This document shows positions 54,494-63,981 of a DNA stretch of 64,000 nt, piece after piece. The position numbers were made by a program, and so were the translations under genes. Source of the stretch: DATKMK01 sp035541895. GTDB lineage: Bacteria; Desulfobacterota; Binatia; HRBIN30; JACQVA1. Position 1 is the stretch's first letter. Every line of letters begins with the position of its first letter. The notes beneath the pieces were generated by a model. It saw only the letters and a list, made by a program, of their open reading frames with translations, searched no databases and was not told the DNA's origin. Location: the NCBI GenBank assembly GCA_035541895.1, contig DATKMK010000053.1:1-64000 (forward strand). The letters run 5' to 3'.

Positions 54494-55999
54494 ATGCAGA
54501 AGACGGGAGCGTGGCGGAAACCGGCACACACCATAACCGCAGGGCTATTCGCGCTGGTAGTAGTCGCGTCAGCAAGCTCTGCGAGAGCGCAGGCGGCACC
54601 AGCGGATTCGCAATCGGGACAGATTCAGCAGTTGCAACACGAACTTCAACAGCTCCAGCAACAAGTGCAGGCGTTGTCCAACAAGAACGGCGTTCAGTTC
54701 GGCGGTGTAAACGTCAAGCTTGGCGGCTTCATTGAAGCCGCAGGGATCTATCGGACCCGCAATGAGGTTGCGGACGTCGGCTCAGACTACAACCAAGGCA
54801 TCCCGTTCAACAGTTCGCCCTTGGCGCACGAGAACGAGACCCGCTTGTCGGCGAGGCAGAGCCGCTTGTCGTTGCTGGCGACGGGCGACGTGTCGCCGGA
54901 AACACACTTGGCCGCATACTACGAAATGGATTTCCTGGCATCGGGTGTCACTTCGAATTCGCGCGAGAGCTTCAGCTACACCCCGCGCAGCCGGCACCTC
55001 TACGCCACACTCGACCGGGACGACTGGGGCTTTCATCTGCTCGCCGGCCAAAACTGGAGCCTGATCACCACCAACACCAAGGGCATCATTCCGCGCCAGG
55101 AACAAATTCCGCTGACGATCGACGCCCAATACGTGGAAGGATTCAACTGGTTGCGCGTGCCGCAGTTTCGCGCGGTCGAGGATTTCGGCCACGGACTGTG
55201 GGTTGGTGTCTCCGCAGAGAGCCCGCAAATCGTCACGTCGCCGATCACTGCGCCCAACGGGACCAACTACACCAACAGCGGCAACGGCGCCGGATTGCTC
55301 AACAGCACGACAACCTACACGAACGACGTCGTTCCCGACTTCATCGGCAAGATCGCCTACGAGCCGGGCTGGGGTCACTATGAATTCAAGAGTCTCCTAC
55401 GCACCTTCACCGCGCGCGCGGCCGGCGCGAATCGCTCGACCACCGGCTACGGCTTCGGCGGTGCCGCCACGATGCCGATCGTCCCGAAGCTGCTTGAACT
55501 GCAGCTCAGCGGCCTCGGCGGCTACGGCATCGGTCGATTTGGTTCGGGGCAGCTTCCGGATGCCGCCTTCAAGTCGGACAACATCCATCTCACCGCGATT
55601 CCCGAAGCGCAGGGGTTGGTTGGCCTGATCGGTCATCCCTGGACCGGCAATGATCTCTACATCTACGGTGGATGGGAACACGCCGATCGCGCCGGCACCA
55701 CCGATCTGTTGATCGACAAAACCACCGGCAAGTTCGCCGGCACCGCCGGGTACGGGTCACCGGAACTCAATGTTAGCGGCTGTGACGTTGAGGGCGGGAC
55801 CTGCCAAGCGCAAACGCGAGACCTGCAACAGATCACCGCGGGATTCTGGCAGGACCTCTACAAGGGCAGTTTCGGTCGCTTCGTCGTTGGCTTCGAAGGC
55901 GGCCAAATATGGCGCGACGGCTTCTCCGGAAAGGGCGGCACACCGAGAACCAACATCGCGATCTTCATGACGTCCGTGCGCTACTACCCATTCTCGTGA
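54494..55999 (+). CDS. Outer-membrane porin with N-terminal coiled coil
   Basis: A 501-residue protein with a signal peptide (ITAGLFALVVVASASSARAQA, ~14-34), a Gln-rich coiled coil (QIQQLQHELQQLQQQVQAL, ~43-61) and then a beta-barrel pattern of alternating hydrophobic residues (VNVKLGGFIEAAGIYRTR onward) ending in RYYPFS, a typical C-terminal Phe-proximal barrel end. The ATG has AAAGGAGG upstream. It lies between Pho-box repeats and PstS, so a phosphate-uptake porin role is likely. Porin-family proteins of this kind are common in proteobacteria; specificity is inferred from context. Confidence 0.82.
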   Translation: MQKTGAWRKPAHTITAGLFALVVVASASSARAQAAPADSQSGQIQQLQHELQQLQQQVQALSNKNGVQFGGVNVKLGGFIEAAGIYRTRNEVADVGSDYNQGIPFNSSPLAHENETRLSARQSRLSLLATGDVSPETHLAAYYEMDFLASGVTSNSRESFSYTPRSRHLYATLDRDDWGFHLLAGQNWSLITTNTKGIIPRQEQIPLTIDAQYVEGFNWLRVPQFRAVEDFGHGLWVGVSAESPQIVTSPITAPNGTNYTNSGNGAGLLNSTTTYTNDVVPDFIGKIAYEPGWGHYEFKSLLRTFTARAAGANRSTTGYGFGGAATMPIVPKLLELQLSGLGGYGIGRFGSGQLPDAAFKSDNIHLTAIPEAQGLVGLIGHPWTGNDLYIYGGWEHADRAGTTDLLIDKTTGKFAGTAGYGSPELNVSGCDVEGGTCQAQTRDLQQITAGFWQDLYKGSFGRFVVGFEGGQIWRDGFSGKGGTPRTNIAIFMTSVRYYPFS

Positions 56000-56043
56000 C
56001 CGGCAGTCGGCCGGACTTGCGACACATCGACTCGGAGGGAAAA

Positions 56044-57102
56044 ATGACCACGACGATCATTCGCGCTGGCCTCGCACTTCTGGCGGCCGCTTGCCTCGTG
56101 TCCGCCGCGCCGGCGTCTGCGCAGCTCCAGATCAACGGCGCGGGGGCAACCTTTCCGTATCCGATTTACTCGAAGTGGTTCGACGCCTACGTCAAAGTCG
56201 ATCCCAGCGTCCGCTTCAACTATCAGTCGATCGGCAGCGGCGGCGGCATCAAACAGATCACCGAGCAGACGGTCGACTTCGGCGCGTCCGACGGACCGCT
56301 GAGTGACGATCAGCTCAAGGCGGCTCCAGGACACCTGCTGCACTTCCCGACCGTGATGGGCGCGGTTGTGCTGACCTACAACGTTGCCGGCGTTTCCGGC
56401 GCGTTGAAGTTTACGCCCGAGGCAATCGCGGGCATCTATCTTGGCACGATCACCAAGTGGAACGATCCCGCCTTGACCGGGCCGAACCCAGGGGCGGCGC
56501 TCCCGAATCAAGACATCATCGTCATTCATCGCTCCGATGGCAGCGGCACGACGTACATCTTCAGCGACTACTTGAGCAAGGTGAGTCTCGATTGGCAGCG
56601 CAAGGTCGGGAAAGGCACGTCGGTGAATTGGCCCGTGGGTCTCGGCGGCAAGGGCAACGAGGGCGTCACCGGCCTGGTGAAGCAGTCGCCCAACTCGATC
56701 GGGTACGTGGAACTGATCTACGCCATCTCGAACAAGCTGCCGTTCGCCCACATCAAGAACCGAGCCGGCACCTTCGTCACCCCATCTCTCGAATCCGTCA
56801 CCGCCGCCGCCGCCGGATACGCCGCACAAATGCCCGCCGACTTTCGCATCGTCATCACCGATGCGCCGGGCGCGGCCGCCTATCCCATTTCCGGCATGAC
56901 GTGGTTGTTGGTTTACGAGCAACAACACGACGCGGCGAAGGGGCAAAAGCTGGTGCAGTTCCTCGATTGGATGATGCACGACGGTCAGCAGTACGTATCG
57001 CAGTTGGACTATGCCCCGCTGCCCCCGGAGTTGGTGGCGAAGGAAGCCGACGCACTCCGTCGTATCACCACCGCCGACGGTAAATCGCTGGCGAGGCAGT
57101 GA
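56044..57102 (+). CDS. pstS: Periplasmic phosphate-binding protein
   Basis: A 352-residue substrate-binding protein of the Pst phosphate ABC transporter. It has a signal peptide (IIRAGLALLAAACLVSAAPASAQ), the N-terminal phosphate loop INGAGATFPYPIYSKWF, a central GASDGPLSD and the second phosphate loop HRSDGSGTTYIFSDYL. GNEGVTGLVKQSPNSIGYVEL is also typical. The ATG follows GGAGGGAA. It is 44 bases after the porin and probably co-transcribed under the Pho box. PstC, PstA and PstB are not in the window, so they must be encoded elsewhere. Confidence 0.93.
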   Translation: MTTTIIRAGLALLAAACLVSAAPASAQLQINGAGATFPYPIYSKWFDAYVKVDPSVRFNYQSIGSGGGIKQITEQTVDFGASDGPLSDDQLKAAPGHLLHFPTVMGAVVLTYNVAGVSGALKFTPEAIAGIYLGTITKWNDPALTGPNPGAALPNQDIIVIHRSDGSGTTYIFSDYLSKVSLDWQRKVGKGTSVNWPVGLGGKGNEGVTGLVKQSPNSIGYVELIYAISNKLPFAHIKNRAGTFVTPSLESVTAAAAGYAAQMPADFRIVITDAPGAAAYPISGMTWLLVYEQQHDAAKGQKLVQFLDWMMHDGQQYVSQLDYAPLPPELVAKEADALRRITTADGKSLARQ

Positions 57103-57117
57103 CGCGGCGGCACGTCG

Positions 57118-58482
57118 TCAGGTACTCGGCAGGCCGCTTCCCGCATCACGATCGAGCGCAGCCTTGGCGATCGAAAAGGCGGCCAGGGCGTTGATGTAGC
57201 CGGCGTCATCCTCGGTAAAGCGTCGCTGCGCGTCGGTCAACTCGATGATGTTGCCGAGCCCCGATTCGTAGCGCTTCTCCGCCAAATCGAGCTCGGCTCG
57301 CGCGGCCGCCACCGTCTGCTCGGCGCGGCGGATGCGCTCGCGAGACGCCTGCCAGTCGAGGTAACCGCTTTTCACCTGCAGGAAGATGCGTTGGCGGAGA
57401 TCATCGATCGCTTGCCGAATCGCGTCCTGATGCAACTTGGCTTCGGCCACTTCGTGATCGGTCAGGAACCCGTTGAAGAGCGGCCAACTGACGATCACAC
57501 CGACGTCGAAGTTGTTGCTCGCCGGCAGCTCTTGCCCGCGCGCGCTGTACCCGGCGGTGGCATTCACCGTGGGCAAATAGTCGCTCTTGAATTGCGCGAT
57601 GTGTGCGCCGGCCGCGCGCGCTTCGTCCACCAGCATCTTCAGATCGGGGCGTTGATCGAGCGCGGCCTGAAGAAAGGATTCCAACGGCTCGCCGATCTCC
57701 TCGTACGTCAGCACGTCGGCCTGATGATAGTCGGGCGCGTTGGAGCCCAAGCCCATCGCGTTGTCGAGTGCGACCTTGGCGTCGTCCACCCCATTGCGGG
57801 CGTCGACCAGATGCAGCTTCGCACGCGCCAACGCGGCTTTGGCGGTGTAGGTATCAATCTCCGGCTTCAAACCGGCTTGGGCTTTGACCTCGGCTTCGTG
57901 CAGATGCTCCTGCCGCTGAGCCACCGCCTGTTCGAATACCTTCACCGTTTGTTTGGCGGCGAGTAGATCGTAGTAGTGCTGCGTCACGTGGAAGACGAGG
58001 TCGAGATCGACGAATCGCAATCGGGCGCGAGCAACGTCGGCGTCGGCACGCCGTTCGTCGATCACACCGCGTGTCCGGCCAAAGTCGAAGAGATACTGAA
58101 AGGCCGAGACGCTCATCAAATAATTGTCGAAGGTTGCGGTCGAATTCACGCCGCGGCCTTGACTGGGAATGCGCGGTTGACCGAGCACGCCCAGATAGGT
58201 GGTGTCGCCAATGCCGTTGCTGGTTCCCCGCAGGTACTCGGCTGCCCCGAAGACTTGCGGGAGCAGCGCCGACTGCGCCTGCCCGACCCGCTCTTGGGCC
58301 GCACCGGCTTCGGACTGCGCCGCCAAGCGGGCCGGATGATAGCGCAACGCAATCGCGATCGCGCGCTGCAACGTGAGACGCGCACCGGCTTCGAGCGGCA
58401 CATCGGCGGCACCGACGGGCGTCGCCACCAAACCGGCCGCCGCGATGCCCGCGACCCACGCACCGAACTTGCTGATCCTCAT
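57118..58482 (-). CDS. TolC-family outer-membrane efflux protein
   Basis: A 454-residue outer-membrane channel. It has a signal peptide (KFGAWVAGIAAAGLVATPVGA), then two repeats of the long-helix TolC architecture: AIAIALRYHPARLAAQSEAGAAQERVGQAQSALLPQVF and, after residue ~250, FLQAALDQRPDLKMLVDEARAAGAHIAQFKSDYLPTVNATAGY. It forms the outer part of a tripartite pump with the two genes upstream. It is the last gene of the sigma-RND-MFP operon, 22 bases after the adaptor. It converges on pstS with 15 bases between stops. Confidence 0.9.
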   Translation of the reverse strand: MRISKFGAWVAGIAAAGLVATPVGAADVPLEAGARLTLQRAIAIALRYHPARLAAQSEAGAAQERVGQAQSALLPQVFGAAEYLRGTSNGIGDTTYLGVLGQPRIPSQGRGVNSTATFDNYLMSVSAFQYLFDFGRTRGVIDERRADADVARARLRFVDLDLVFHVTQHYYDLLAAKQTVKVFEQAVAQRQEHLHEAEVKAQAGLKPEIDTYTAKAALARAKLHLVDARNGVDDAKVALDNAMGLGSNAPDYHQADVLTYEEIGEPLESFLQAALDQRPDLKMLVDEARAAGAHIAQFKSDYLPTVNATAGYSARGQELPASNNFDVGVIVSWPLFNGFLTDHEVAEAKLHQDAIRQAIDDLRQRIFLQVKSGYLDWQASRERIRRAEQTVAAARAELDLAEKRYESGLGNIIELTDAQRRFTEDDAGYINALAAFSIAKAALDRDAGSGLPST

Positions 58483-58504
58483 CGTGACTCCCGAGTCGAT
58501 TCGT

Positions 58505-59647
58505 TCAGTCGACGCGCGCGGTTGCGACCGCCGCCTCGCTGTTCACCAGCAGGCTGTGCACCTGCTCCCCATCGCTGAGCGCCGGCGTGAAGTTCTTGAC
58601 CACCTGCTCCGTACCGCTCAGGCCGGCCGCGATTTCCGCGCGGTTGGCGCTGGTGAGACCGATCGTCACCGGCGTCCGCGCCAATTGACCGTCCTTCACC
58701 ACGTACACGGCGCTCTGCCCCTTGACGGTGCCAACCGCCGTGGAGGGAACCTGCAGAACCTGGGGATGACGCGCCAACTCAATGCTGACGTCGGCGTACA
58801 TTCCCGGGTAGAGCAGGTGTTGCGGATTGTCGAGATCGACTTCCGTCAGCATCGTGCGAGTGGCGAGATCCAAGGCATGCGCGAAACGAGCGATCGTGCC
58901 GTTGAACTCGCGCCCGGGGAATTCGCGCAGCGTCAAGGCCGCCGGCATTCCTTCTCGGATGAGACTGGCTTCCGCTTCCGGGACGTAGATATACACGCGC
59001 AGCGTGCTGAGATCGGCGAGGCTGACAACGGGCGACGTGCCGGGCTTGTTGGGGCCCGTGGCCCCAGCGGCGGCGCCGCCTTGCGATCCGCTCGCCTGAA
59101 TCAAGGCGCCGGGATCGACAAATCGGCCGGTGACCACGCCATCGAAGGGCGCGACAATGCGCGTGTAACTGGCGAGGGCTTCCAGCTCTTCCACCTCGGC
59201 CTTCGCCTCCTCCCACTGCCCTTCGGCGATGTCGACGTCCTCTTGCGCCACCAAACGATGATCGCTCTTCCACACGTTTTGGAGACGCTCGTAAGTGCGG
59301 CGCCGAATCTCCAAGCTCGCGCGCGCGCGCCGCAACTTTTGCTGCAGCTCCGGAACTTCGATCTCGGCGAGCACCTGTCCGGCTGTGACCGCATCGCCTT
59401 TGTCGACGCTGATGCTCTTCAGATATCCGCTGACCTTGGCGTACAAGTCGGCTTGATAGAAACCCACCAAGTCGCCGGGCAAGGTGATCGCGCGCGTCAT
59501 ATCGCCGCGTTGCGGCTGCACGACCGTCACCGTGTTCACCGTTGCCGCGGGCGGCGGATCGCTCCACGCCCCGCTACAGCCGGCAATCGCTGCCAGCGGC
59601 AGGAATGCGACCGCGACCTCAACCAACCGACTGCGCTGCCTCACCAT
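58505..59647 (-). CDS. RND efflux periplasmic adaptor (membrane fusion protein), lipoprotein
   Basis: A 380-residue adaptor. The N-terminus ends in PLAAIAGCSG, a lipobox with Cys ~24. It has the split lipoyl motif (YAKVSGYLKSISVDKGDAVTAGQVLAEIE and IVAPFDGVVTGRFVDPGALIQ), a coiled-coil hairpin between (LRRARASLEIRRRTYERLQ, EAKAEVEELEAL) and a beta-barrel and membrane-proximal domain. It links the RND pump to TolC. Its ATG overlaps the RND gene stop by 7 bases. A ~20-residue Gly/Ala/Pro insertion at ~195-215 (QGGAAAGATGPNKPGTSP) in the lipoyl-barrel junction is less usual. Confidence 0.9.
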   Translation of the reverse strand: MVRQRSRLVEVAVAFLPLAAIAGCSGAWSDPPPAATVNTVTVVQPQRGDMTRAITLPGDLVGFYQADLYAKVSGYLKSISVDKGDAVTAGQVLAEIEVPELQQKLRRARASLEIRRRTYERLQNVWKSDHRLVAQEDVDIAEGQWEEAKAEVEELEALASYTRIVAPFDGVVTGRFVDPGALIQASGSQGGAAAGATGPNKPGTSPVVSLADLSTLRVYIYVPEAEASLIREGMPAALTLREFPGREFNGTIARFAHALDLATRTMLTEVDLDNPQHLLYPGMYADVSIELARHPQVLQVPSTAVGTVKGQSAVYVVKDGQLARTPVTIGLTSANRAEIAAGLSGTEQVVKNFTPALSDGEQVHSLLVNSEAAVATARVD

Positions 59648-62600
59648 TGTCCCCCTCGTCGTGCATAGATGATCTCGTACACCGCCGGTACGAGAACGAG
59701 CGTGAGCACCGTAGACACCGCCAAGCCTCCCACGGCGGCCCGGGCCAAAGGGGCCGACGCTTCCGAACCGGCCCCCAACTTCATCGCGATCGGCAGCAGT
59801 CCGACGATCGTCGCCAGCGCCGTCATCAAGATCGGCCGCATGCGAATGCGCGATGCGTCGACCACCGCGCGGCGCAGCGGCTCACCCTCGCGACGCCGCT
59901 GATTGGCGAAGTCGACCAAGAGGATCGAGTTCGACACCACGATCCCGACCATCACGATCGTCCCCATGAACGACTCGATGTTGAGCGTCGTGCTCGTCAC
60001 GAGCAACGTGATGATCACGCCGATCAGCCCCATCGGCACGGCGAACATGATGATGAAGGGATCGACGAACGAGCGGAACTGCGCGACCATGACCAAGTAC
60101 AGCAAGACCAGCGCGGTACCCAATCCGAAGCCGAAACTCGCGAACGATGCCTGCATCGCCGCCACCGCGCCGCGAAACGTGAGGTTCATGCCCTTGGGCA
60201 GCGTCAAATCCGCCAGCGCGCGCTGCATCGCGGTTTGCGTCCCCTTGAGGTCGTCACCGCGGGGCGAGGCGAGGACGTCGACGATCCGCTGGATGTTGTA
60301 GTGTCCCGCTTCCGCCGGCTGCGTCTCCGGCGACACGGTCGCGACGTTGCGCAGCAGAACCGTCTTGGGATGCCCTTCACCGCCGTCGCTCCCGTTCGCA
60401 CCCATCACCGGGATGTTCAGCAGTGTTTCCAGCGACTGGATGTCTTGCTCGGGATACTGAACGGTGAGGAAATAGTCGTTGCCGCTCTTTGGATCGATCC
60501 AGATCGACGGCGCGATCATCTGGTTCGACGTCAGCGCGGTAATGATGTTGGTCACCACATCGCGTTGGTTGAGTCCGAGACGTCCGGCCTTCAGGCGATC
60601 GACCCGTACGTCGAGCGACGGGTACCCGGACTCTTGCGGAATGAACGCGTCGGCAACCTGCGGCAGGCGCCGAACGCGCCGTTCGATCTGCTGCGCTACC
60701 GCGTGTAGGTCGTCGTAGTTCGGCCCGCTAAGTTGCACGTCAATCGGTGCCGCCAAACCGAAATTCAAGACCGCATCGATGATGCTCCCCGATTGGAAGA
60801 ACGTCCGCACTTGCGGCACCTCGGTGCGGAGACGTTGGCGCAGTTCGTCCATGTAGTGCCACGTCGATTGTTGGTGGTCGGCCGTCAGGCTCACCATGAC
60901 GAAGCCCGAGTCGCTTGCCGCGTTGGGCGAGTAGATCGCGGAAAAGCCCGGTGCCAATCCGAGGTTCGACACGACCATCGACAGGTCGTGCGGCGGAATG
61001 ACGTTGCGCACGAGCTGCTCGAGGCGGGTCACCAGCGCTTCGGTGACCTCGATGCGCGAGCCGCGCGGTGCGCGCAGGTTGACGATGAATTGGCCGGCGT
61101 CGGTGCGGGGGAACAGTTCGGTGCCCAACCAACGATAGGCCGACATCGACACCACGAAGAGTGCACCCACGAACGCCAGCACCCAGTACTTGCGATCGAG
61201 TGCGCGATCGAGGGCATACGCGTACCAGGTCGCGAAGCGTTCGTAGACCCGGTTGAAGGCGCCGAGAAATCTGCGGCCTTCGCCGCTCTCCTCCGCGTGC
61301 GCCTCTTCGGCCGTTAGAAACCGCGCGCAATAGATCGGGATCACGGTCATCGAGACGACGTAGGATGCCAGCATGGAGAACACGACGGCCAGGGAAAGCG
61401 CGCTGAACAGATACTTGGCCACCCCGGCGAGAAACATCACCGGGAAGAACACGATCACCGTCGTCAACGTGGAAGCGAAAACCGGCAGGGCCACCTCGCG
61501 CGCTCCGTCCCCCGCCGCCTCCCCGGGCGACTTGCCCATCGCGAGATGGCGGTCGACGTTTTCCAACACCACCACCGAGTCATCCACCAACCGCCCGATG
61601 GCGAGCGCAAAGCCGCCCAACGTCATCACGTTGATCGTCGAGCCGTTCATGTACAGGCCGAATGTCGCCGCCAAGATGGACAACGGAATCGACAAGAAGA
61701 TCGCGAAGGTGGACTTGAAGCTGCCGAGGAACAGCAAGATCATCAACGAGGCGAGCACCGCGGCCGAGCCGGCTTCGTGCTGTAGACTCTCGACTGCGGC
61801 CCGAATGTAGGTCGATTGATCGAAAATGCTGTTCAGCTTCATCCCCTCCGGCAATCCGATGATCTTCGGCAACAGCGACTTGACCCCGTCGACGACCGCG
61901 ATCGTGTTCGCGTTGCCCTGTTTGAGGATGGGAACGTAGACGGAGCGCTGGCTGTTGATCCGCACGACGTTCTGCTGAATCTGCGCCGCGTCCTCCGCGT
62001 GCCCGATGTCGCGCACCAGCACGGGAGCCTGGCCGTCGCCGACTTTGACCGGGACGTCGTTGATCCATTCGGGATCCTCGATCAGACTATTGGTATCGAC
62101 GAAGTAGTCGGTGTCGCCGATCTTCGCATCGCCCGCGGGAATGATCAGATTGGCGTCATTGACCTTGCGCACGACGTCCATCAGGGTCAATCCGCGCGCC
62201 TGCAACGCCTCGCGATTGGCGTAGATCATCACTTGGCGATACTTGCCGCCGAACGGCGGCGGTACCGACGAGCCGCCGACCGTCGCGAGTTGGTTGCGCA
62301 CGTTGTACTGGGCTTGGTCACGCAACTGCGCCTCCGAGAACCCTTCGCCCGCAACCGTGACCAGCGTGACCGGCAGCGACGACGCATCGAACTTCAGCAC
62401 CAACGGTGGCAACGTGCCGGGCGGCAAGTGCCGCAGGTCGGCCATTGCGAGATTGGCCAACGAGGCCGCGGCCGTATCGATGTTGGTGTCCGGTTGAAAG
62501 AAAACCTTGATGATGCTGACGCCCGGCAGCGAACGCGACTCGATGTGCTCGATGTCGCTGCCGAGCGTGAAGAAGCGTTCGAAGCGGGTCGTGATGTCGC

Positions 62601-62775
62601 GTTCCATCTCCAACGGCGGCATGCCGGGATAGAAGGTCGCCACCACCACCGCCGGAATTTTCAGGTTCGGAAACACGTCGACCGGCATGCGCGAGAAGGC
62701 GATCAGACCCAGCAAGACCGTGATCAGCGCACCGACGATGATCGTGTGCGGAAAGCGCAACGAGAAGTTCGCCAT
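59641..62775 (-). CDS. RND-family efflux pump (HAE/AcrB-like)
   Basis: A 1044-residue inner-membrane proton-driven transporter with twelve membrane segments and two large periplasmic loops. The TM4 proton-relay aspartates are in AIGRLVDDSVVVLENVDR. The N-terminal PVDVFPNLKIPAVVVATFYPGMPPLEMERDIT is typical of this family. The arginine in GRLVDD replaces the usual Leu of GLLVDD. I used the ATG of MANFSLRFP; the 26 codons before it run into the sigma gene end and are unlikely. The substrate is unknown (hydrophobic toxicant or lipid). Its expression is likely tied to the ECF sigma gene 13 bases upstream. Confidence 0.92.
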   Translation of the reverse strand: MANFSLRFPHTIIVGALITVLLGLIAFSRMPVDVFPNLKIPAVVVATFYPGMPPLEMERDITTRFERFFTLGSDIEHIESRSLPGVSIIKVFFQPDTNIDTAAASLANLAMADLRHLPPGTLPPLVLKFDASSLPVTLVTVAGEGFSEAQLRDQAQYNVRNQLATVGGSSVPPPFGGKYRQVMIYANREALQARGLTLMDVVRKVNDANLIIPAGDAKIGDTDYFVDTNSLIEDPEWINDVPVKVGDGQAPVLVRDIGHAEDAAQIQQNVVRINSQRSVYVPILKQGNANTIAVVDGVKSLLPKIIGLPEGMKLNSIFDQSTYIRAAVESLQHEAGSAAVLASLMILLFLGSFKSTFAIFLSIPLSILAATFGLYMNGSTINVMTLGGFALAIGRLVDDSVVVLENVDRHLAMGKSPGEAAGDGAREVALPVFASTLTTVIVFFPVMFLAGVAKYLFSALSLAVVFSMLASYVVSMTVIPIYCARFLTAEEAHAEESGEGRRFLGAFNRVYERFATWYAYALDRALDRKYWVLAFVGALFVVSMSAYRWLGTELFPRTDAGQFIVNLRAPRGSRIEVTEALVTRLEQLVRNVIPPHDLSMVVSNLGLAPGFSAIYSPNAASDSGFVMVSLTADHQQSTWHYMDELRQRLRTEVPQVRTFFQSGSIIDAVLNFGLAAPIDVQLSGPNYDDLHAVAQQIERRVRRLPQVADAFIPQESGYPSLDVRVDRLKAGRLGLNQRDVVTNIITALTSNQMIAPSIWIDPKSGNDYFLTVQYPEQDIQSLETLLNIPVMGANGSDGGEGHPKTVLLRNVATVSPETQPAEAGHYNIQRIVDVLASPRGDDLKGTQTAMQRALADLTLPKGMNLTFRGAVAAMQASFASFGFGLGTALVLLYLVMVAQFRSFVDPFIIMFAVPMGLIGVIITLLVTSTTLNIESFMGTIVMVGIVVSNSILLVDFANQRRREGEPLRRAVVDASRIRMRPILMTALATIVGLLPIAMKLGAGSEASAPLARAAVGGLAVSTVLTLVLVPAVYEIIYARRGGQW

Positions 62776-62788
62776 GGTAGTCGATCCC

Positions 62789-63514
62789 CTACTCTCGAAT
62801 ACTTTCCGGCCGGCGCTGCGCGCGAGGGCGGCGCTCTCGTTCAAGCGGGACAATCGAGTATGCGGGCTTCGGACGAATGCCCCACGCCTCGGCCTGACTG
62901 CGCAATCGCTTCATGAGCCGACCACGGGCACGAGCGATGCGAGAACGGACCGTGCCCACCGGGCTGTTGGTGAGACGGGCAATCTCGGCGTAGCTAAAGC
63001 CCTCGATGTCGCAGAGCGTTACTGCCATACGCAGGTCGGTCGGCAATGCCGCGATCGCCGCGCGGATTTCCTGCAACGCGACGTGATGCGACAACTCTTC
63101 ATCGCCGCTACAGAGCGCGGCCGTTTCGGGACTCTCCGTCTCGCTCAAGTCACCGGATAAGAGGAGTGGAGCCGATTGTTCGCGACGGTGCCGTGTGATC
63201 GCTCGGCGATGAAGGATTCGCATCAGCCACGCCTTGCCGTGCGTGAGATTGCGCAGTTCACGATAGCTCTGAAACGCCAGTTGATAGGTCTCCTGCAGCA
63301 GATCGTCAGCGTCGGACGGATTGCGCGTGAGCCGCAACGCGACGGCGCGCAGTGAGCGAAAGTTACCGAGCGCCATCGCCGCAAAGTCCGCTTGGGCGAC
63401 TGTCGCTGGACTTGGTTGCCGCGTGTCGTCGGAGACGACGCGCGGCGTGGGAACCATGGGTTCTACAACCGGACCATCCGCCTCTCGGATGGAGCCGATA
63501 ACTGCATTGAACAT
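62789..63514 (-). CDS. ECF-type sigma factor
   Basis: A 241-residue extracytoplasmic-function sigma factor. Region 2 is NPSDADDLLQETYQLAFQSY followed by GKAWLMRILHRRAI. Region 4 is LPTDLRMAVTLCDIEGFSYAEIARL and ends in GTVRSRIARARGRL. The ~75-residue N-terminal part before region 2 is longer than usual. The ATG of MFNAVIGSI has AAGGAG 8 bases upstream. It heads the RND operon and presumably drives it and itself. No anti-sigma gene lies downstream, which is unusual for ECF groups; control may be transcriptional or use a distant partner. Confidence 0.88.
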   Translation of the reverse strand: MFNAVIGSIREADGPVVEPMVPTPRVVSDDTRQPSPATVAQADFAAMALGNFRSLRAVALRLTRNPSDADDLLQETYQLAFQSYRELRNLTHGKAWLMRILHRRAITRHRREQSAPLLLSGDLSETESPETAALCSGDEELSHHVALQEIRAAIAALPTDLRMAVTLCDIEGFSYAEIARLTNSPVGTVRSRIARARGRLMKRLRSQAEAWGIRPKPAYSIVPLERERRPRAQRRPESIRE

Positions 63515-63617
63515 CTTTAGCTCTCCTTGGACATCGGAGCCCGAACTCGACACCGGAATTCGGGCTCGCGACGCAGGAGGGCCGTCGCCAACCAAGTTCC
63601 GGCAGACGAAGAAAGGG

Positions 63618-63636
63618 AGCGACCCGCTGGGTCGCT
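63618..63636 (-). terminator. Hairpin after the small membrane gene
   Basis: AGCGACCC (63618-63625) and GGGTCGCT (63629-63636) form a perfect 8-bp stem with a 3-base loop. Read on the minus strand it lies 13 bases after the stop of the gene at 63649-63981 and is followed by CCCTTTCTTC, a weak T-rich tail. It probably separates that gene from the sigma-factor operon. Confidence 0.55.
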
Positions 63637-63648
63637 AGTCGGAGAGCA

Positions 63649-63981
63649 CTAGTCGGACAACTGAGAGTTGGCGGTCGGACGAGGGGGGATCTTCAAATGG
63701 CGAATTGGGAGCGGCGACAGCGCCATCCGCCGCCGCTTCAGCATGAGAAGCAACACACCCAGCAACGGCGCCGCCACAATCACGGGCTTCCGAGCCGGCT
63801 GCGAGCTGAAGGGGGGCTCGTGCTCGACCGAGGCCTCCGAGCGCAGGTTCAGTCTCGTCAAACCACGGCCGAGCGCCCTCGTGATCGCGTCCGCCGGCCG
63901 GATGCCCGGTCTCGCCACGGTCACAAATACCGTGACGGCGATCAGAACCAACAGGCCGATTTTCCGTATCAGCGGAGTCAC
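63649..63981 (-). CDS. Small membrane protein with two transmembrane segments
   Basis: A 110-residue protein. One hydrophobic segment is at the N-terminus (IGLLVLIAVTVFVTVA, ~8-23) and a second near residue 70 (VIVAAPLLGVLLLMLKRRR), followed by a basic, Pro-rich tail. About 45 residues between them should be periplasmic. No family is recognised. It lies upstream of the sigma-factor operon in the same direction but is separated from it by a hairpin. It does not look like an anti-sigma factor: there is no cytoplasmic N-terminal domain. Confidence 0.5.
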   Translation of the reverse strand: MTPLIRKIGLLVLIAVTVFVTVARPGIRPADAITRALGRGLTRLNLRSEASVEHEPPFSSQPARKPVIVAAPLLGVLLLMLKRRRMALSPLPIRHLKIPPRPTANSQLSD

